This document shows, piece after piece, positions 44,280 through 51,994 of a stretch of 64,000 nucleotides of DNA. Source of the DNA: Aminomonas paucivorans DSM 12260 (lineage in GTDB: Bacteria > Synergistota > Synergistia > Synergistales > Synergistaceae); contig NZ_CM001022.1 in NCBI RefSeq assembly GCF_000165795.1, positions 2,389,812 through 2,453,811 of the forward strand, given 5' to 3'. Under the pieces are notes generated by a model, which searched no databases, was not told the DNA's origin, and worked only from the letters and a program-made list of their open reading frames with translations. Position 1 is the stretch's first letter, and every line of letters begins with the position of its first letter. The position numbers and the translations under genes are program-made.

Positions 44280-44564
44280 ATGACGGTCAAACGGCAACGA
44301 CGATCACCGGAGTTCAAGAGCAAGGTGGCCCTGGCGGCGCTCAAAGGGGACAAGACCCTGGCCCAGCTATCCAGCGAGTTCGGCGTCTGTTCCGTCCAGA
44401 TCAGCCAATGGAAGGCCCAGCTCCTGCAGCAGCTCCCGAACGCCTTCCAGCACCAGGAGCGACCGGTGAGGGCGGAGACCCTGACAGCCCCGTTGTACCA
44501 GGAGATCGGTCGGCTCAAGATGGAGCTTGACTGGCTCAAAAAAAAAGCTGGAGTTGACGCTTGA
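44280..44564 (+). CDS. IS3-family transposase, OrfA
   Basis: DNA-binding protein of 94 residues. It has a helix-turn-helix (RSPEFKSKVALAALKGDKTL, then LSSEFGVCSVQISQWKAQL) and a C-terminal leucine-zipper-like stretch (LYQEIGRLKMELDWLKKK). It runs into a run of nine A at 44538-44546, where ribosomes are expected to slip -1 into OrfB, giving the full transposase. Confidence 0.92.
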   Translation: MTVKRQRRSPEFKSKVALAALKGDKTLAQLSSEFGVCSVQISQWKAQLLQQLPNAFQHQERPVRAETLTAPLYQEIGRLKMELDWLKKKAGVDA

Positions 44565-45408
44565 GGCCAAACGAGCCTCCGTGGATCCCCATCACCCCCG
44601 GATCAGCATCCGTCGCCAGTGCGACCTCCTGGGCCTGAATCGTTCCAGCTACTACGTCGGAGATTCCTGGGGCACGCAGACGCAGGAGAACCTTGAAATC
44701 ATGGAGCGCCTCGACCGTCAGTACACCGCCGTGCCCACCTACGGGAGCCGTCGGATGACCGCCTGGTTACGTCGGGAGGGCTACGACGTGAATCGAAAAC
44801 GCATCCAGCGTCTGATGCAGCTCATGGGTCTCGAAGGCTTGGCCCCCAAGCCGGGCAAGTGCAAGTCTCACCCGGAGCACGAGATCTACCCCTACCTGCT
44901 TCGCAGTGTCTCCATTGACAGGCCGAACCAGGTATGGAGCACGGACATCACCTACCTTCCCATGAACAGCGGCTTCCTGTACCTTGTGGCGGTGATCGAC
45001 TGGCACAGCCGGTACGTCCTGTCCTGGGGACTGTCCAACACCCTGGACGCGACCTTCTGCATCGAAGCTCTGGAAGAGGCCCTGTCCCAGGGGACACCGG
45101 AGATATTCAATACCGACCAGGGCAGCCAGTTCACCAGCAAGGCCTTCCTGGGGCCACTGAAGGACCGGGAGATCCGCATCAGCATGGATGGCCGAGGGCG
45201 AGCGTTGGACAACATCTTCGTGGAACGTTTCTGGAGGACCTTGAAGTACGAATGGCTCTACCTGAACGACTACCAGGAGGTTCGAGAGCTCAAGTTGGGA
45301 CTTAGAGAGTATATGAAGTTCTACAACGAGCAACGGCTTCATTCATCGCTGCGCTACCGGACTCCACAGGAAGTGCACTTCACCACCCCGGGTTCCATGG
45401 CGGTCTGA
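44527..45408 (+). CDS. IS3-family transposase, OrfB (DDE integrase domain)
   Basis: Catalytic half of the transposase, expressed mainly as a -1 frameshift fusion with OrfA; this frame as listed is 293 residues. An HTH_21-like region (RISIRRQCDLLGLNRSSYY) precedes the rve integrase core with catalytic Asp140 (WSTDITYLP), Asp197 (FNTDQGSQF) and Glu233 (FVERFWRTLK), the last two 35 residues apart as required. The ending RYRTPQEVHF is typical. The frame is complete. Confidence 0.93.
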   Translation: MTGSKKKLELTLEAKRASVDPHHPRISIRRQCDLLGLNRSSYYVGDSWGTQTQENLEIMERLDRQYTAVPTYGSRRMTAWLRREGYDVNRKRIQRLMQLMGLEGLAPKPGKCKSHPEHEIYPYLLRSVSIDRPNQVWSTDITYLPMNSGFLYLVAVIDWHSRYVLSWGLSNTLDATFCIEALEEALSQGTPEIFNTDQGSQFTSKAFLGPLKDREIRISMDGRGRALDNIFVERFWRTLKYEWLYLNDYQEVRELKLGLREYMKFYNEQRLHSSLRYRTPQEVHFTTPGSMAV

Positions 45409-46611
45409 CCTTAACAAACCTTGCCGCTCCCGTGGTCTTGACATTGGGGTCCACCATAGTTCAGACGCTTGAGTTCGTCTACATTCAGGTAATTTTTGGC
45501 AGTGGCAATTTCTGCCCGAGTGGGCTGCTTGCCTCTGAATGACAGCAGCCCCATAAACGGTTTGTCGGCGTCGGCCCGCGCCGCGATGACTTCGGCGGCA
45601 GTCTGGCCGTGGGCGGCGTAGTGCAGTTTGTTTTGCACCGTCTTGAAGAAGCTGACGCTGGTTTCTGCCTTCGGATCGTAATCCACGCTGGTGGCGTAGA
45701 GATCAAGCACCTGCCTGTAGAGCACCTTTTCGCTGCTGCGGATGTCGCGGATGCGATCGAGCAACTCTTTCCAGTAATACCCGCCGCCGAGGTTCTTGAG
45801 ACGGACATCGTCCATGGTGAAACCCTTGATCAGGTATTCGCGCAATCGCTCGGTGGCCCAGATGCGAAAGGCCGTGGCAATGTTTGAGCGCACCCGGTAA
45901 CCCAGCGAAATAACGAGATCCAGGTTGTAGAAGGGCAGCGTTCGGGCAACCTGACGGCTTCCTTCGGTGCGAACCTGTCGGAAATCCCGACAGGTTGCCT
46001 CCTGGCTCAACTCCCCCTCTGCGTAGATATGGGCGATGTGCTCGACCACATTGGCACGAGAAGTCTGAAACAAGTCGGCAAGCTGCTGTTGGCTCAGCCA
46101 CACCGTATCGCCATCAAGCCGCACATCGATCGCGGGCGCATCAGCACGCTGGTAAAGGATGATTTCCCCGCCGGGTTGCTTGCTCATGGCCGCTCTCCTT
46201 CCAATTCGCGCTTGATCTTCTTGATGCTGGGCAGGCTGGTCCGCAACGATTCGGGCAAGAAGTCCAGCAGCTTCTTCACGGCGTTTCCCTGGCGTTCCAG
46301 CAGACGGGTTTCGATCTGCATCACCAGGACGTTGCGGGACCAGTTGTGTTCCAACGTCTTGAACGCGTAGGCCAACCGTTCCTCCCGAGTCTTGAGCTTC
46401 GACAACAGCACCAGATTATGTCCCCAGGGCAATCGTCCAACAGCCTGTTGGACGATTGCCTCCTCCGGCCACGCCTCGGCTGTATTCGGTAATCTAAAAG
46501 CCCCCCAGTTCGGGGTCCAATGGTCGTCGAAAAGGCACCCACCCCGCACATGTTCCCCTATCATCCTGCGAAAGGAACGGGCATTCCGGTTCGCAGGGAG
46601 GACGAGAGGAG

Positions 46612-48081
46612 ATGTACGGGGTGGTTGACAGGGAGTATATCCGCAAGCAGCACTTCCGGGAAGGTTGGTCCATCCGGAAGATCGCCCGGCAGTTGGGGAT
46701 GTGCCGCAAGACGGTCCGCAGGCTGTTGGAGGATTCGCAGGTTCCCACCTACACCCTCAAGGAGCCCCGTCCGCGTCCGGTCACGGGGCCCTATCTGGAA
46801 GTCATCCGGACCTGGCTTACGGAGGACCTCCAGGCTCCCCGCAAGCAGCGCCATACGGCCCGGCGGGTGTACGACCGGCTGGTGACGGAGAGGGGGTTTG
46901 GGGGCAGCGAGTCCATCATCCGCAAGGTCGTTGCGGAGCTGAAAAGAGAGATCGCTCCGAAGAAGGGGTTCCTTCCCCTGGAGGCGGACCCGGGAGAGCA
47001 GGCTCAGGTGGATTGGGGGGAGGCGATGGTGCGTCTCGAAGGGGAATCGACGCGGGTGCATCTGTTCTGCATGAGGCTTCGTCGCAGTGGAACTCCCTTC
47101 GTCTACGCCTTCCCCGACGAAGGGCTGGAGGCGTTTCTGGCGGGGCACCGTCTGGCCTTCGAGTTCTTCGGCGGGGTTCCCAGGGAGTGCGTTTACGACA
47201 ACCTCAAGTCGGCGGTCACCAAGGTGCTCCAGGGACCCCACCGGGAGGAGAACCGGCAGTTCTCGGCCCTTCGCGGCCACTACCTCTTCGAGAGCGTCTT
47301 CTGCAATCCTCGAAGCGGCCACGAGAAGGGGGCGGTGGAGCACCTGGTGGGGTTTGTCCGCAGGAACGTCCTGGTTCCCGTTCCGGATCTGCCCTCCCTG
47401 GAGGAACTCAATCTCTGCCTGGCCCGGTGGTGCGAAAAGCAACGCAGGAGCCGAGGGACCTCCTTCGACGAGGAAGCGACCTGTCTGCTGCCGTTACCGG
47501 CGCTGCCCCATCCGTGCGCCCTTCAGACCGTTGCGGTGGTAAGCCCCACATCTCTGGTGCGGTTCGAGGGAAACGTCTACTCCGTTCCCGTGGGCCACGA
47601 GGGGGAAGCGGTGAACCTCTCCACCACCTGGGACCGGATCCGCATCTCCCGTAACGGCACCCTCCTGGCGGAACATCCCCGGCTTTCCGGGAAGGGGAAG
47701 GCCTCCATGGAGCTGGTCCACGTTCTCCCGTTGCTGCAGTTCAAACCGGGGGCGGTGCGCAACGCGGCGGTTCTCCGGCGCTTGGCGGAACCCTGGCAGA
47801 AGGCCCGAACGCTCCTGTGCGCTCAACCGGAGGGCTATCGGGAGTTCTGCGCCATCCTCCTGCTGCACCGGGACCATTCCCTGGAGGTTCTCACGGAAGC
47901 CCTGGAGGAGGCCCTTGCCCTCAAGCGGGTCACGGCAGAGACGGTTCGTCAGCTGGTGTGGAACCGAACCCCCTCGGTGGTCCCGGAGGCCTCGGTCCCG
48001 GATCCCCTGGCGGAGTTGCCCGCCGGCTGCGCCCCCGACCCGAGCCGCTACGACACCTTGCTGGGGGAGGCGGTGGCATGA
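46612..48081 (+). CDS. istA: IS21-family transposase IstA
   Basis: Transposase of 489 residues. The N-terminal helix-turn-helix (HFREGWSIRKIARQLGMCRK) is followed by the integrase core with Asp134 (QAQVDWGEA), Asp196 (VYDNLKSAV) and Glu238 (GHEKGAVEH), and a C-terminal Mu-type beta domain (LVRFEGNVYSVPVGHEGEAV). The stop overlaps the istB start (ATGA), so the two are coupled. Intact. Confidence 0.95.
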   Translation: MYGVVDREYIRKQHFREGWSIRKIARQLGMCRKTVRRLLEDSQVPTYTLKEPRPRPVTGPYLEVIRTWLTEDLQAPRKQRHTARRVYDRLVTERGFGGSESIIRKVVAELKREIAPKKGFLPLEADPGEQAQVDWGEAMVRLEGESTRVHLFCMRLRRSGTPFVYAFPDEGLEAFLAGHRLAFEFFGGVPRECVYDNLKSAVTKVLQGPHREENRQFSALRGHYLFESVFCNPRSGHEKGAVEHLVGFVRRNVLVPVPDLPSLEELNLCLARWCEKQRRSRGTSFDEEATCLLPLPALPHPCALQTVAVVSPTSLVRFEGNVYSVPVGHEGEAVNLSTTWDRIRISRNGTLLAEHPRLSGKGKASMELVHVLPLLQFKPGAVRNAAVLRRLAEPWQKARTLLCAQPEGYREFCAILLLHRDHSLEVLTEALEEALALKRVTAETVRQLVWNRTPSVVPEASVPDPLAELPAGCAPDPSRYDTLLGEAVA

Positions 48082-48827
48082 GCGGACCGACCCACGACCG
48101 GGACACGGCCGTCCAAACCCTCTGCCGGGACCTCAAACTCCCCGGGGTCCTGAGACACTACCGAAACGGCATCGTCCCCACCGACCCCAAGGACTACCTC
48201 CAGGAAAGCCTGGAGGCGGAACGGACCTCCCGACGGGAGAAACGGCTGAAGAACCTCCTGAAGGGAGCGAGGCTTCCCTACGCCCGCACCCTTTCGGAGT
48301 ATGACTTCCTGCGCCTTCCCTCCCTGCCGAAGGAGCAGATCCTGTCCTTGGCCCAGGGGGACTTCCTTCGTCGCCGGGAGAACCTGGTCCTCCTGGGGAA
48401 CTCGGGCACCGGCAAGACCCATGTGGCCATTGGCGTAGCCGCATCCTGCATCGCCGCAGGCTACGCAGTCCGGTTCACCACCGCCCTGACGCTGGCCCAG
48501 GAACTGCTCCTGGCCCAGGACGAACACCGCCTCCCCCGGGTGCTCAAATCCTACGACCGGTATGACCTCGTGGTGGTGGACGAACTGGGTTACCTGGGCC
48601 TGGGTCCCGGAGGAGCCCCCCTGTTCCAGTTCTTTGCGGAGCGGTACGAGAGAAAGAGCGTCTGCATCACCACAAACCTGGAGTTCGGCCGTTGGGCCGA
48701 GGTCTTCGGGGACGCCACCCTGACGGAGGCCCTCCTGGACCGCCTGACCCACCACGCACACATCTTTGTCTTCAGGGGGGAATCCTATCGGTTTGCTCAG
48801 CGCAGCGCCAGGACAATGACCGCCTAG
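48078..48827 (+). CDS. istB: IS21-family helper ATPase IstB
   Basis: DnaA/DnaC-like ATPase of 249 residues that assists IstA in target selection. An N-terminal IstB domain (LCRDLKLPGVLRHYR) precedes Walker A GNSGTGKT (107-114) and Walker B LVVVDELGYLG; the sensor region contains ITTNLEFGRWAEVFGD, typical of IstB. The C-terminus ends at RSARTMTA, 81 bases before the right end of the element. Confidence 0.95.
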   Translation: MSGPTHDRDTAVQTLCRDLKLPGVLRHYRNGIVPTDPKDYLQESLEAERTSRREKRLKNLLKGARLPYARTLSEYDFLRLPSLPKEQILSLAQGDFLRRRENLVLLGNSGTGKTHVAIGVAASCIAAGYAVRFTTALTLAQELLLAQDEHRLPRVLKSYDRYDLVVVDELGYLGLGPGGAPLFQFFAERYERKSVCITTNLEFGRWAEVFGDATLTEALLDRLTHHAHIFVFRGESYRFAQRSARTMTA

Positions 48828-49192
48828 GCGGCATCCATCAGGCAAGGGGGATTGGGGTGGGTCCCTTTTCGAGGATCACACTGGGCGCATTTTCGGTTGA
48901 CGAAAACACTCGGCGAAGGCCCGCATGTACATCAGGTTGGCCCGAGAAAACCCCTTCATGTCCGGAAAGGCCCGGCGCAGGTCCTGAGCCAGCCGGTCGA
49001 TGACCTTGGCGCCCCATCCCTGTTCGGCCTGCCGGGCCAGGATATCCCGCCCGATCTGCCAGTACAGCAGGACCAGCTCCCGGTTGACCGCCAGGGTGGC
49101 GCGCTGCTGGGCGGCATGGATGCGGGTTTTCAGGTCCCCCAGCCAGTCGGCGTAGCCTTCCGGCGGAATCAGCAGGGAAACGGGCTTGTCGC

Positions 49193-50839
49193 TCATGCCT
49201 GGTCCCCCTCCAGGTCCGCCACCAGGGCGTCGATCTGGGCCCGCAGCTCCCCCTGACGGGCCACGATGCGGGCGATCTCCGCGTTGAGGGCCCGGATGTC
49301 CACGGCCTCCCGGGTGTCCCGCTGCTCCACGTAGCTCGATACGGCGATGTTGTAGCCGTTCCGGGCGATCTCCTCGTTGTCCACCAGGCGAGCGAAGTGG
49401 GGGACGTCCCGGCGGGCCCTGTAGGCCTGGAGGATTTTCTGCCGGTGCTCCGGGTCGAGGCGGTTCTTGTTGCCGCTGCGCACGCATTCGCCGCTGGCGT
49501 CGAGGAACAGGGTGGCGTTGTCCCCCTTGGACTTCTTGAGCACGATGACGCAGGTGGCGATGGTGGTGCCGAAGAACAGGTCCGCAGGAAGCTGGATGAC
49601 CGCATCCACGTAGTTGTTGTCGATGAGGTAGCGGCGGATCTTGGCCTCCGCCCCGCCACGGTAGAGCACCCCGGGGAACTCGACGATGGCCGCCGTCCCG
49701 TTCACCGCCAGCCAGCTCAGGATGTGCATGGTGAAGGCCAGGTCGGCCTTGCTCTTGGGGGCCAGCACCCCCGCGGGGGCGAAGCGCGGGTCGTTGATCA
49801 GCAGGGGGTTGGCGTCTCCCTCCCACCGGATCGAGTAGGGGGGGTTGGAGACGATGGCCTCGAAGGGTTCGTCGTCCCCGTGGGCCGGGTCGGTGAGGGT
49901 GTCGCCGTGGGCGATGTGGAACTTTTCGTAGTTCACGTCGTGCAGAAACATGTTGATGCGGCACAGGTTGTAGGTGGTCAGGTTGATTTCCTGGCCGAAG
50001 AAGCCCTGGCGCACCCTGTCGGGCCCCAGCACCTTGAGGAACTGGAGCAACAGCGATCCGGAGCCGCAGGCGGGGTCGTAGACCTTGTTGACCTCCCTCT
50101 TTCCCGCGGCGGCGATGTGGGCCAAAAGCTCGGAGACCTCCTGGGGGGTGTAGAACTCCCCGCCGGACTTGCCGGCGGTGGAGGCGTACATCTGCATCAG
50201 GTATTCGTAGGCGTCGCCGAAGAGGTCGATGGTGTTGTCGGCGAAACCGCCCCCTCCCCCGGCGAGGGGCAGGTCGCCGATGGCGTCCAGGAGCTTCACG
50301 AGCTTTTCGTTTCGTTTGGCCACCGTGGGGCCGAGTTTGCCGGAGTTGACGTCCAGGTCGTCGAACAGGCCCTTGAAGTCGTCCTCGCTGTCCGTGCCCC
50401 TCGCGGAGCCTTCGATGTGGGCAAACACCCGGTCCAGGGTCTCGTTGAGGTCCTCGTCGCGGCGCGCCCGGGCCCGCACGTTGGCGAAGAGTTCCGAAGG
50501 CAGGATGTAGAAGCCCTTTTCCTTCACCGTCTCGTCGCGGCCCTGTTCCGCTTCGGCGTCGCTCAGGGCGGCGTAGTCGAAATCCGGGGTTCCTGCGCGG
50601 CGTTCCTGTTCGTTGAGGTAGGCGGTCAAGTTCTCGGAGATGAAGCGGTAGAACAGCATGCCCAGCACGTAGCTCTTGAAGTCCCAGCCGTCCACGCTGC
50701 CCCGCAGGTCGTTGGCGATGCGCCAGATGGTCTTGTGGAGTTCCGCCCGTTCCGCTTCCTTGGCCCCATGGGTTCCGTTGGTCCCGAAGCCCGTGCCTGC
50801 CTCCTCACGCAGTCCCAGGGAGTCTTCCCTCTCGGCCAT
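49193..50839 (-). CDS. hsdM: type I restriction modification methyltransferase, M subunit
   Basis: N6-adenine DNA methyltransferase of 548 residues. The N-terminal HsdM domain (about 25-190) contains IANDLRGSVDGWDFKSYVLG. The methylase core has SAM motif I DPACGSGS (255-262), the catalytic NPPY (near 332-335) and the preceding GGEFYTPQEVSELLA. A C-terminal helical region ends in VARQGELRAQIDALVADLEG. ATG 50839 has AGGAGGAG upstream. It is the first gene of the leftward operon hsdM, DUF1016, rhuM, hsdS, hsdR, all joined by ATGA overlaps before the insertions. Transposon insertion downstream may lower hsdS and hsdR expression unless the elements supply promoters. Confidence 0.95.
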   Translation of the reverse strand: MAEREDSLGLREEAGTGFGTNGTHGAKEAERAELHKTIWRIANDLRGSVDGWDFKSYVLGMLFYRFISENLTAYLNEQERRAGTPDFDYAALSDAEAEQGRDETVKEKGFYILPSELFANVRARARRDEDLNETLDRVFAHIEGSARGTDSEDDFKGLFDDLDVNSGKLGPTVAKRNEKLVKLLDAIGDLPLAGGGGGFADNTIDLFGDAYEYLMQMYASTAGKSGGEFYTPQEVSELLAHIAAAGKREVNKVYDPACGSGSLLLQFLKVLGPDRVRQGFFGQEINLTTYNLCRINMFLHDVNYEKFHIAHGDTLTDPAHGDDEPFEAIVSNPPYSIRWEGDANPLLINDPRFAPAGVLAPKSKADLAFTMHILSWLAVNGTAAIVEFPGVLYRGGAEAKIRRYLIDNNYVDAVIQLPADLFFGTTIATCVIVLKKSKGDNATLFLDASGECVRSGNKNRLDPEHRQKILQAYRARRDVPHFARLVDNEEIARNGYNIAVSSYVEQRDTREAVDIRALNAEIARIVARQGELRAQIDALVADLEGDQA

Positions 50840-50927
50840 CTCTTCAGCTCCTCCTGGACGGTCGGTTTGCCGCCGTCCCTGTCCGCCCCGCAGGCGGGGG
50901 CCCTCCGAACGCCCCGGGGAGGGGCTG

Positions 50928-50969
50928 GAAAGCGCCCCCATCCTAAGGGGTACCGGGGGAACGGGGCAA
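50928..50969 (-). promoter_or_regulatory. promoter of hsdM sharing a 23-base core with the YheO-type promoter
   Basis: On the minus strand, TTGCCC (50969-50964), 18 bases and TAGGAT (50945-50940). Bases 50928-50950 are identical to 37255-37277, covering the -10, the GC-rich discriminator and the first transcribed bases. Confidence 0.5.
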
Positions 50970-51145
50970 GGGACGAGGGAACCAACCGAACCTGCATCCC
51001 CCTGGTTCCTCAAAGAAGAACGACGCGGTGCAAGAATCGCCTCCGCTCCGTCCCCGTTCTCTCTGCCCCCCGGGCAAGCCTCGTCGTGCCCTTGACGGAA
51101 CGGGGAGATCATCGTAACGTCGTCTTAGTTCCACTGTAAAAACCA

Positions 51146-51166
51146 TTGTTCTATTCAATGGAACAA
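51146..51166 (+). promoter_or_regulatory. near-palindromic operator before eda-kdgK
   Basis: 21-base inverted repeat with arms TTGTTCTATT and AATGGAACAA around one central base, with a single mismatch. The GTTCxATT/AATGGAAC arms resemble sites of IclR-type (KdgR) repressors, which commonly control KDG metabolism. No IclR gene is in the window. Confidence 0.5.
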
Positions 51167-51285
51167 GAACCCGGCGCAACCCTCCCCCAAGGGGGGCCGC
51201 CCCGGAGGGTTATGCCCCGGGACGCTGTTGGGGTATTGCCGCGCCGGAGGCGAAGAAACCCAGACCGGAACGGAGGAGGCATTCC

Positions 51286-51948
51286 ATGGATTCCATCGTG
51301 AAACACGAAATCCTGCGACAGATCGGCGAGACGGGGGTGGTGGCGGTGATCCGGGCACGGAGCCCGGAGGAGGGGATCGCCCTGGGAGAGGCCCTCCTGG
51401 AGGGGGGCATCCGAGCGGTGGAGGTGGCCATGACCACCCCGGGAGGGCTGAAGGTCCTGGAGTCCCTGGCGGCTCGCCTGGAGGACCGGGGGCTTCTCCT
51501 GGGGGCGGGAACGGTGCTGGACCCCGAGACCGCCCGAAGCTGCATCCTCGCCGGGGCCCGATACGTGGTGGCCCCGAACCTGAACGGGGACGTGGTCCGG
51601 TGCTGCCACCGTCACGGCCTGCCCTGTCTGCCCGGGGTGGGAAGCGTGACGGAACTGCTCCAGGCCCTGGAGTGGGGGGTGGACGTGGTGAAGCTCTTCC
51701 CCGGGGAGGTGCTGGGGCCCCGGTTCATCAAGGCGGCCCGGGGACCGGTTCCCCACGCCCGCATCCTGCCCACGGGAGGGGTCAGCCTGGAGAACCTGGA
51801 GGAATGGTTTCGGGCGGGGGCCTTCGCGGTGGGCATGGGAGGGTCGCTGACCCACGCAGGAGGAGTCCCCCGGTCGCCGGAGGAGGTCCGGGACACCGCC
51901 CGAGGGGTGACGGAGCGGATCGCCGTCCTTCGGGGCGGCCGGGCCTGA
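51286..51948 (+). CDS. eda: 2-keto-3-deoxy-6-phosphogluconate aldolase
   Basis: Class I aldolase of 220 residues splitting KDPG (or 4-hydroxy-2-oxoglutarate) into pyruvate and glyceraldehyde 3-phosphate (or glyoxylate). The Schiff-base lysine is in VDVVKLFPGE, the general-base glutamate in AVEVAMTTPGG, and the phosphate-binding region is LPTGGVSLENLEEW. The ATG has CGGAGGAGGC upstream. It is followed 46 bases later by KDG kinase, so the pair completes ketodeoxygluconate breakdown. No dehydratase or uronate gene is in the window. Confidence 0.93.
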   Translation: MDSIVKHEILRQIGETGVVAVIRARSPEEGIALGEALLEGGIRAVEVAMTTPGGLKVLESLAARLEDRGLLLGAGTVLDPETARSCILAGARYVVAPNLNGDVVRCCHRHGLPCLPGVGSVTELLQALEWGVDVVKLFPGEVLGPRFIKAARGPVPHARILPTGGVSLENLEEWFRAGAFAVGMGGSLTHAGGVPRSPEEVRDTARGVTERIAVLRGGRA

Positions 51949-51994
51949 CCCGCCCCCCATGACCACGGACGGGCAACGGAAGGAGACGGCAACC

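Larger units (their letters stand above)
44194..45458 (+). mobile_element. IS3-family insertion sequence, 1265 bp
   Basis: Terminal inverted repeats of 13 bases, TATAGTGGACCCC at the left and the complement of TATGGTGGACCCC at the right (one mismatch). A GTT target duplication lies at 44191-44193 and 45459-45461. It contains two overlapping transposase frames joined by an A9 slippery run. It is inserted in rhuM in the opposite orientation to that gene. All catalytic residues are intact, so the element may still be mobile. Confidence 0.9.
43894..46187 (-). pseudogene. rhuM: RhuM-family gene split by an IS3-family element
   Basis: RhuM/Fic-associated family gene often found inside type I restriction operons; function uncertain. 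The N-terminal part (46187-45459) has MSKQPGGEIILYQ, TVWLSQQQLADLFQTSRANV, NLDLVISLGYRVRS and FRIWATERLREYLIKGF, all typical. It breaks after ELKRLN. The C-terminal part (44190-43894) continues in the same frame as TLVSAYFDAAEFRAMNHEPT and ends KIAGNKNHEPD. The element at 44194-45458 sits between the halves with a 3-base target duplication, and removing it restores one frame of about 340 residues. The start overlaps the DUF1016 remnant (ATGA); the end overlaps the hsdS start. Confidence 0.85.
46481..48908 (+). mobile_element. IS21-family insertion sequence, 2428 bp
   Basis: Ends TGTATTCGG... (left) and the complement of TGTTTTCGT... (right) form imperfect terminal repeats. A second repeat pair TCGAAAAGGxACCCACCCC lies inside each end, as usual in this family. 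The target duplication is CTCGGC, 6 bases, at 46475-46480 and 48909-48914. It carries istA and istB in the + direction and is inserted in the leftward DUF1016 gene. Confidence 0.9.
46184..49196 (-). pseudogene. DUF1016 (YhcG-like) nuclease gene, split by an IS21 element and internally deleted
   Basis: The N-terminal part (49196-48909) begins MSDKPVSLLIPPEGYADWL and contains LAVNRELVLLYWQIGRDILA and KGFSRANLMYMRAFAE, the start of the DUF1016 N-terminal domain. The IS21-family element follows. The second part (46480-46184) continues in frame as AEAWPEEAIVQQAVGRLPWG and ends ...RLLERQGNAVKKLLDFLPES and IKKIKRELEGERP. Intact family members have a further roughly 170 residues with the PD-(D/E)xK catalytic core between RQGKAV and the final LPxIExIExEL segment. 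Here those ends are fused directly, so the catalytic domain was deleted as well. The start overlaps the hsdM stop (ATGA). Confidence 0.82.
50840..51285. other. divergent intergenic region hsdM / eda
   Basis: 446 bases without a gene. It holds the hsdM promoter (50928-50969) and, on the + strand, a weak TTGACG (51092-51097), 17 bases and TAACGT (51115-51120). The near-palindromic operator is at 51146-51166. I see nothing else with support. Confidence 0.6.

Noticed and set aside
39667-50839. An intact multi-gene anti-phage island with functional DUF1016 and RhuM effectors
   Set aside because: Both accessory genes are interrupted by insertion sequences and the DUF1016 gene lacks the catalytic region, so only the HsdRMS core can be called functional.
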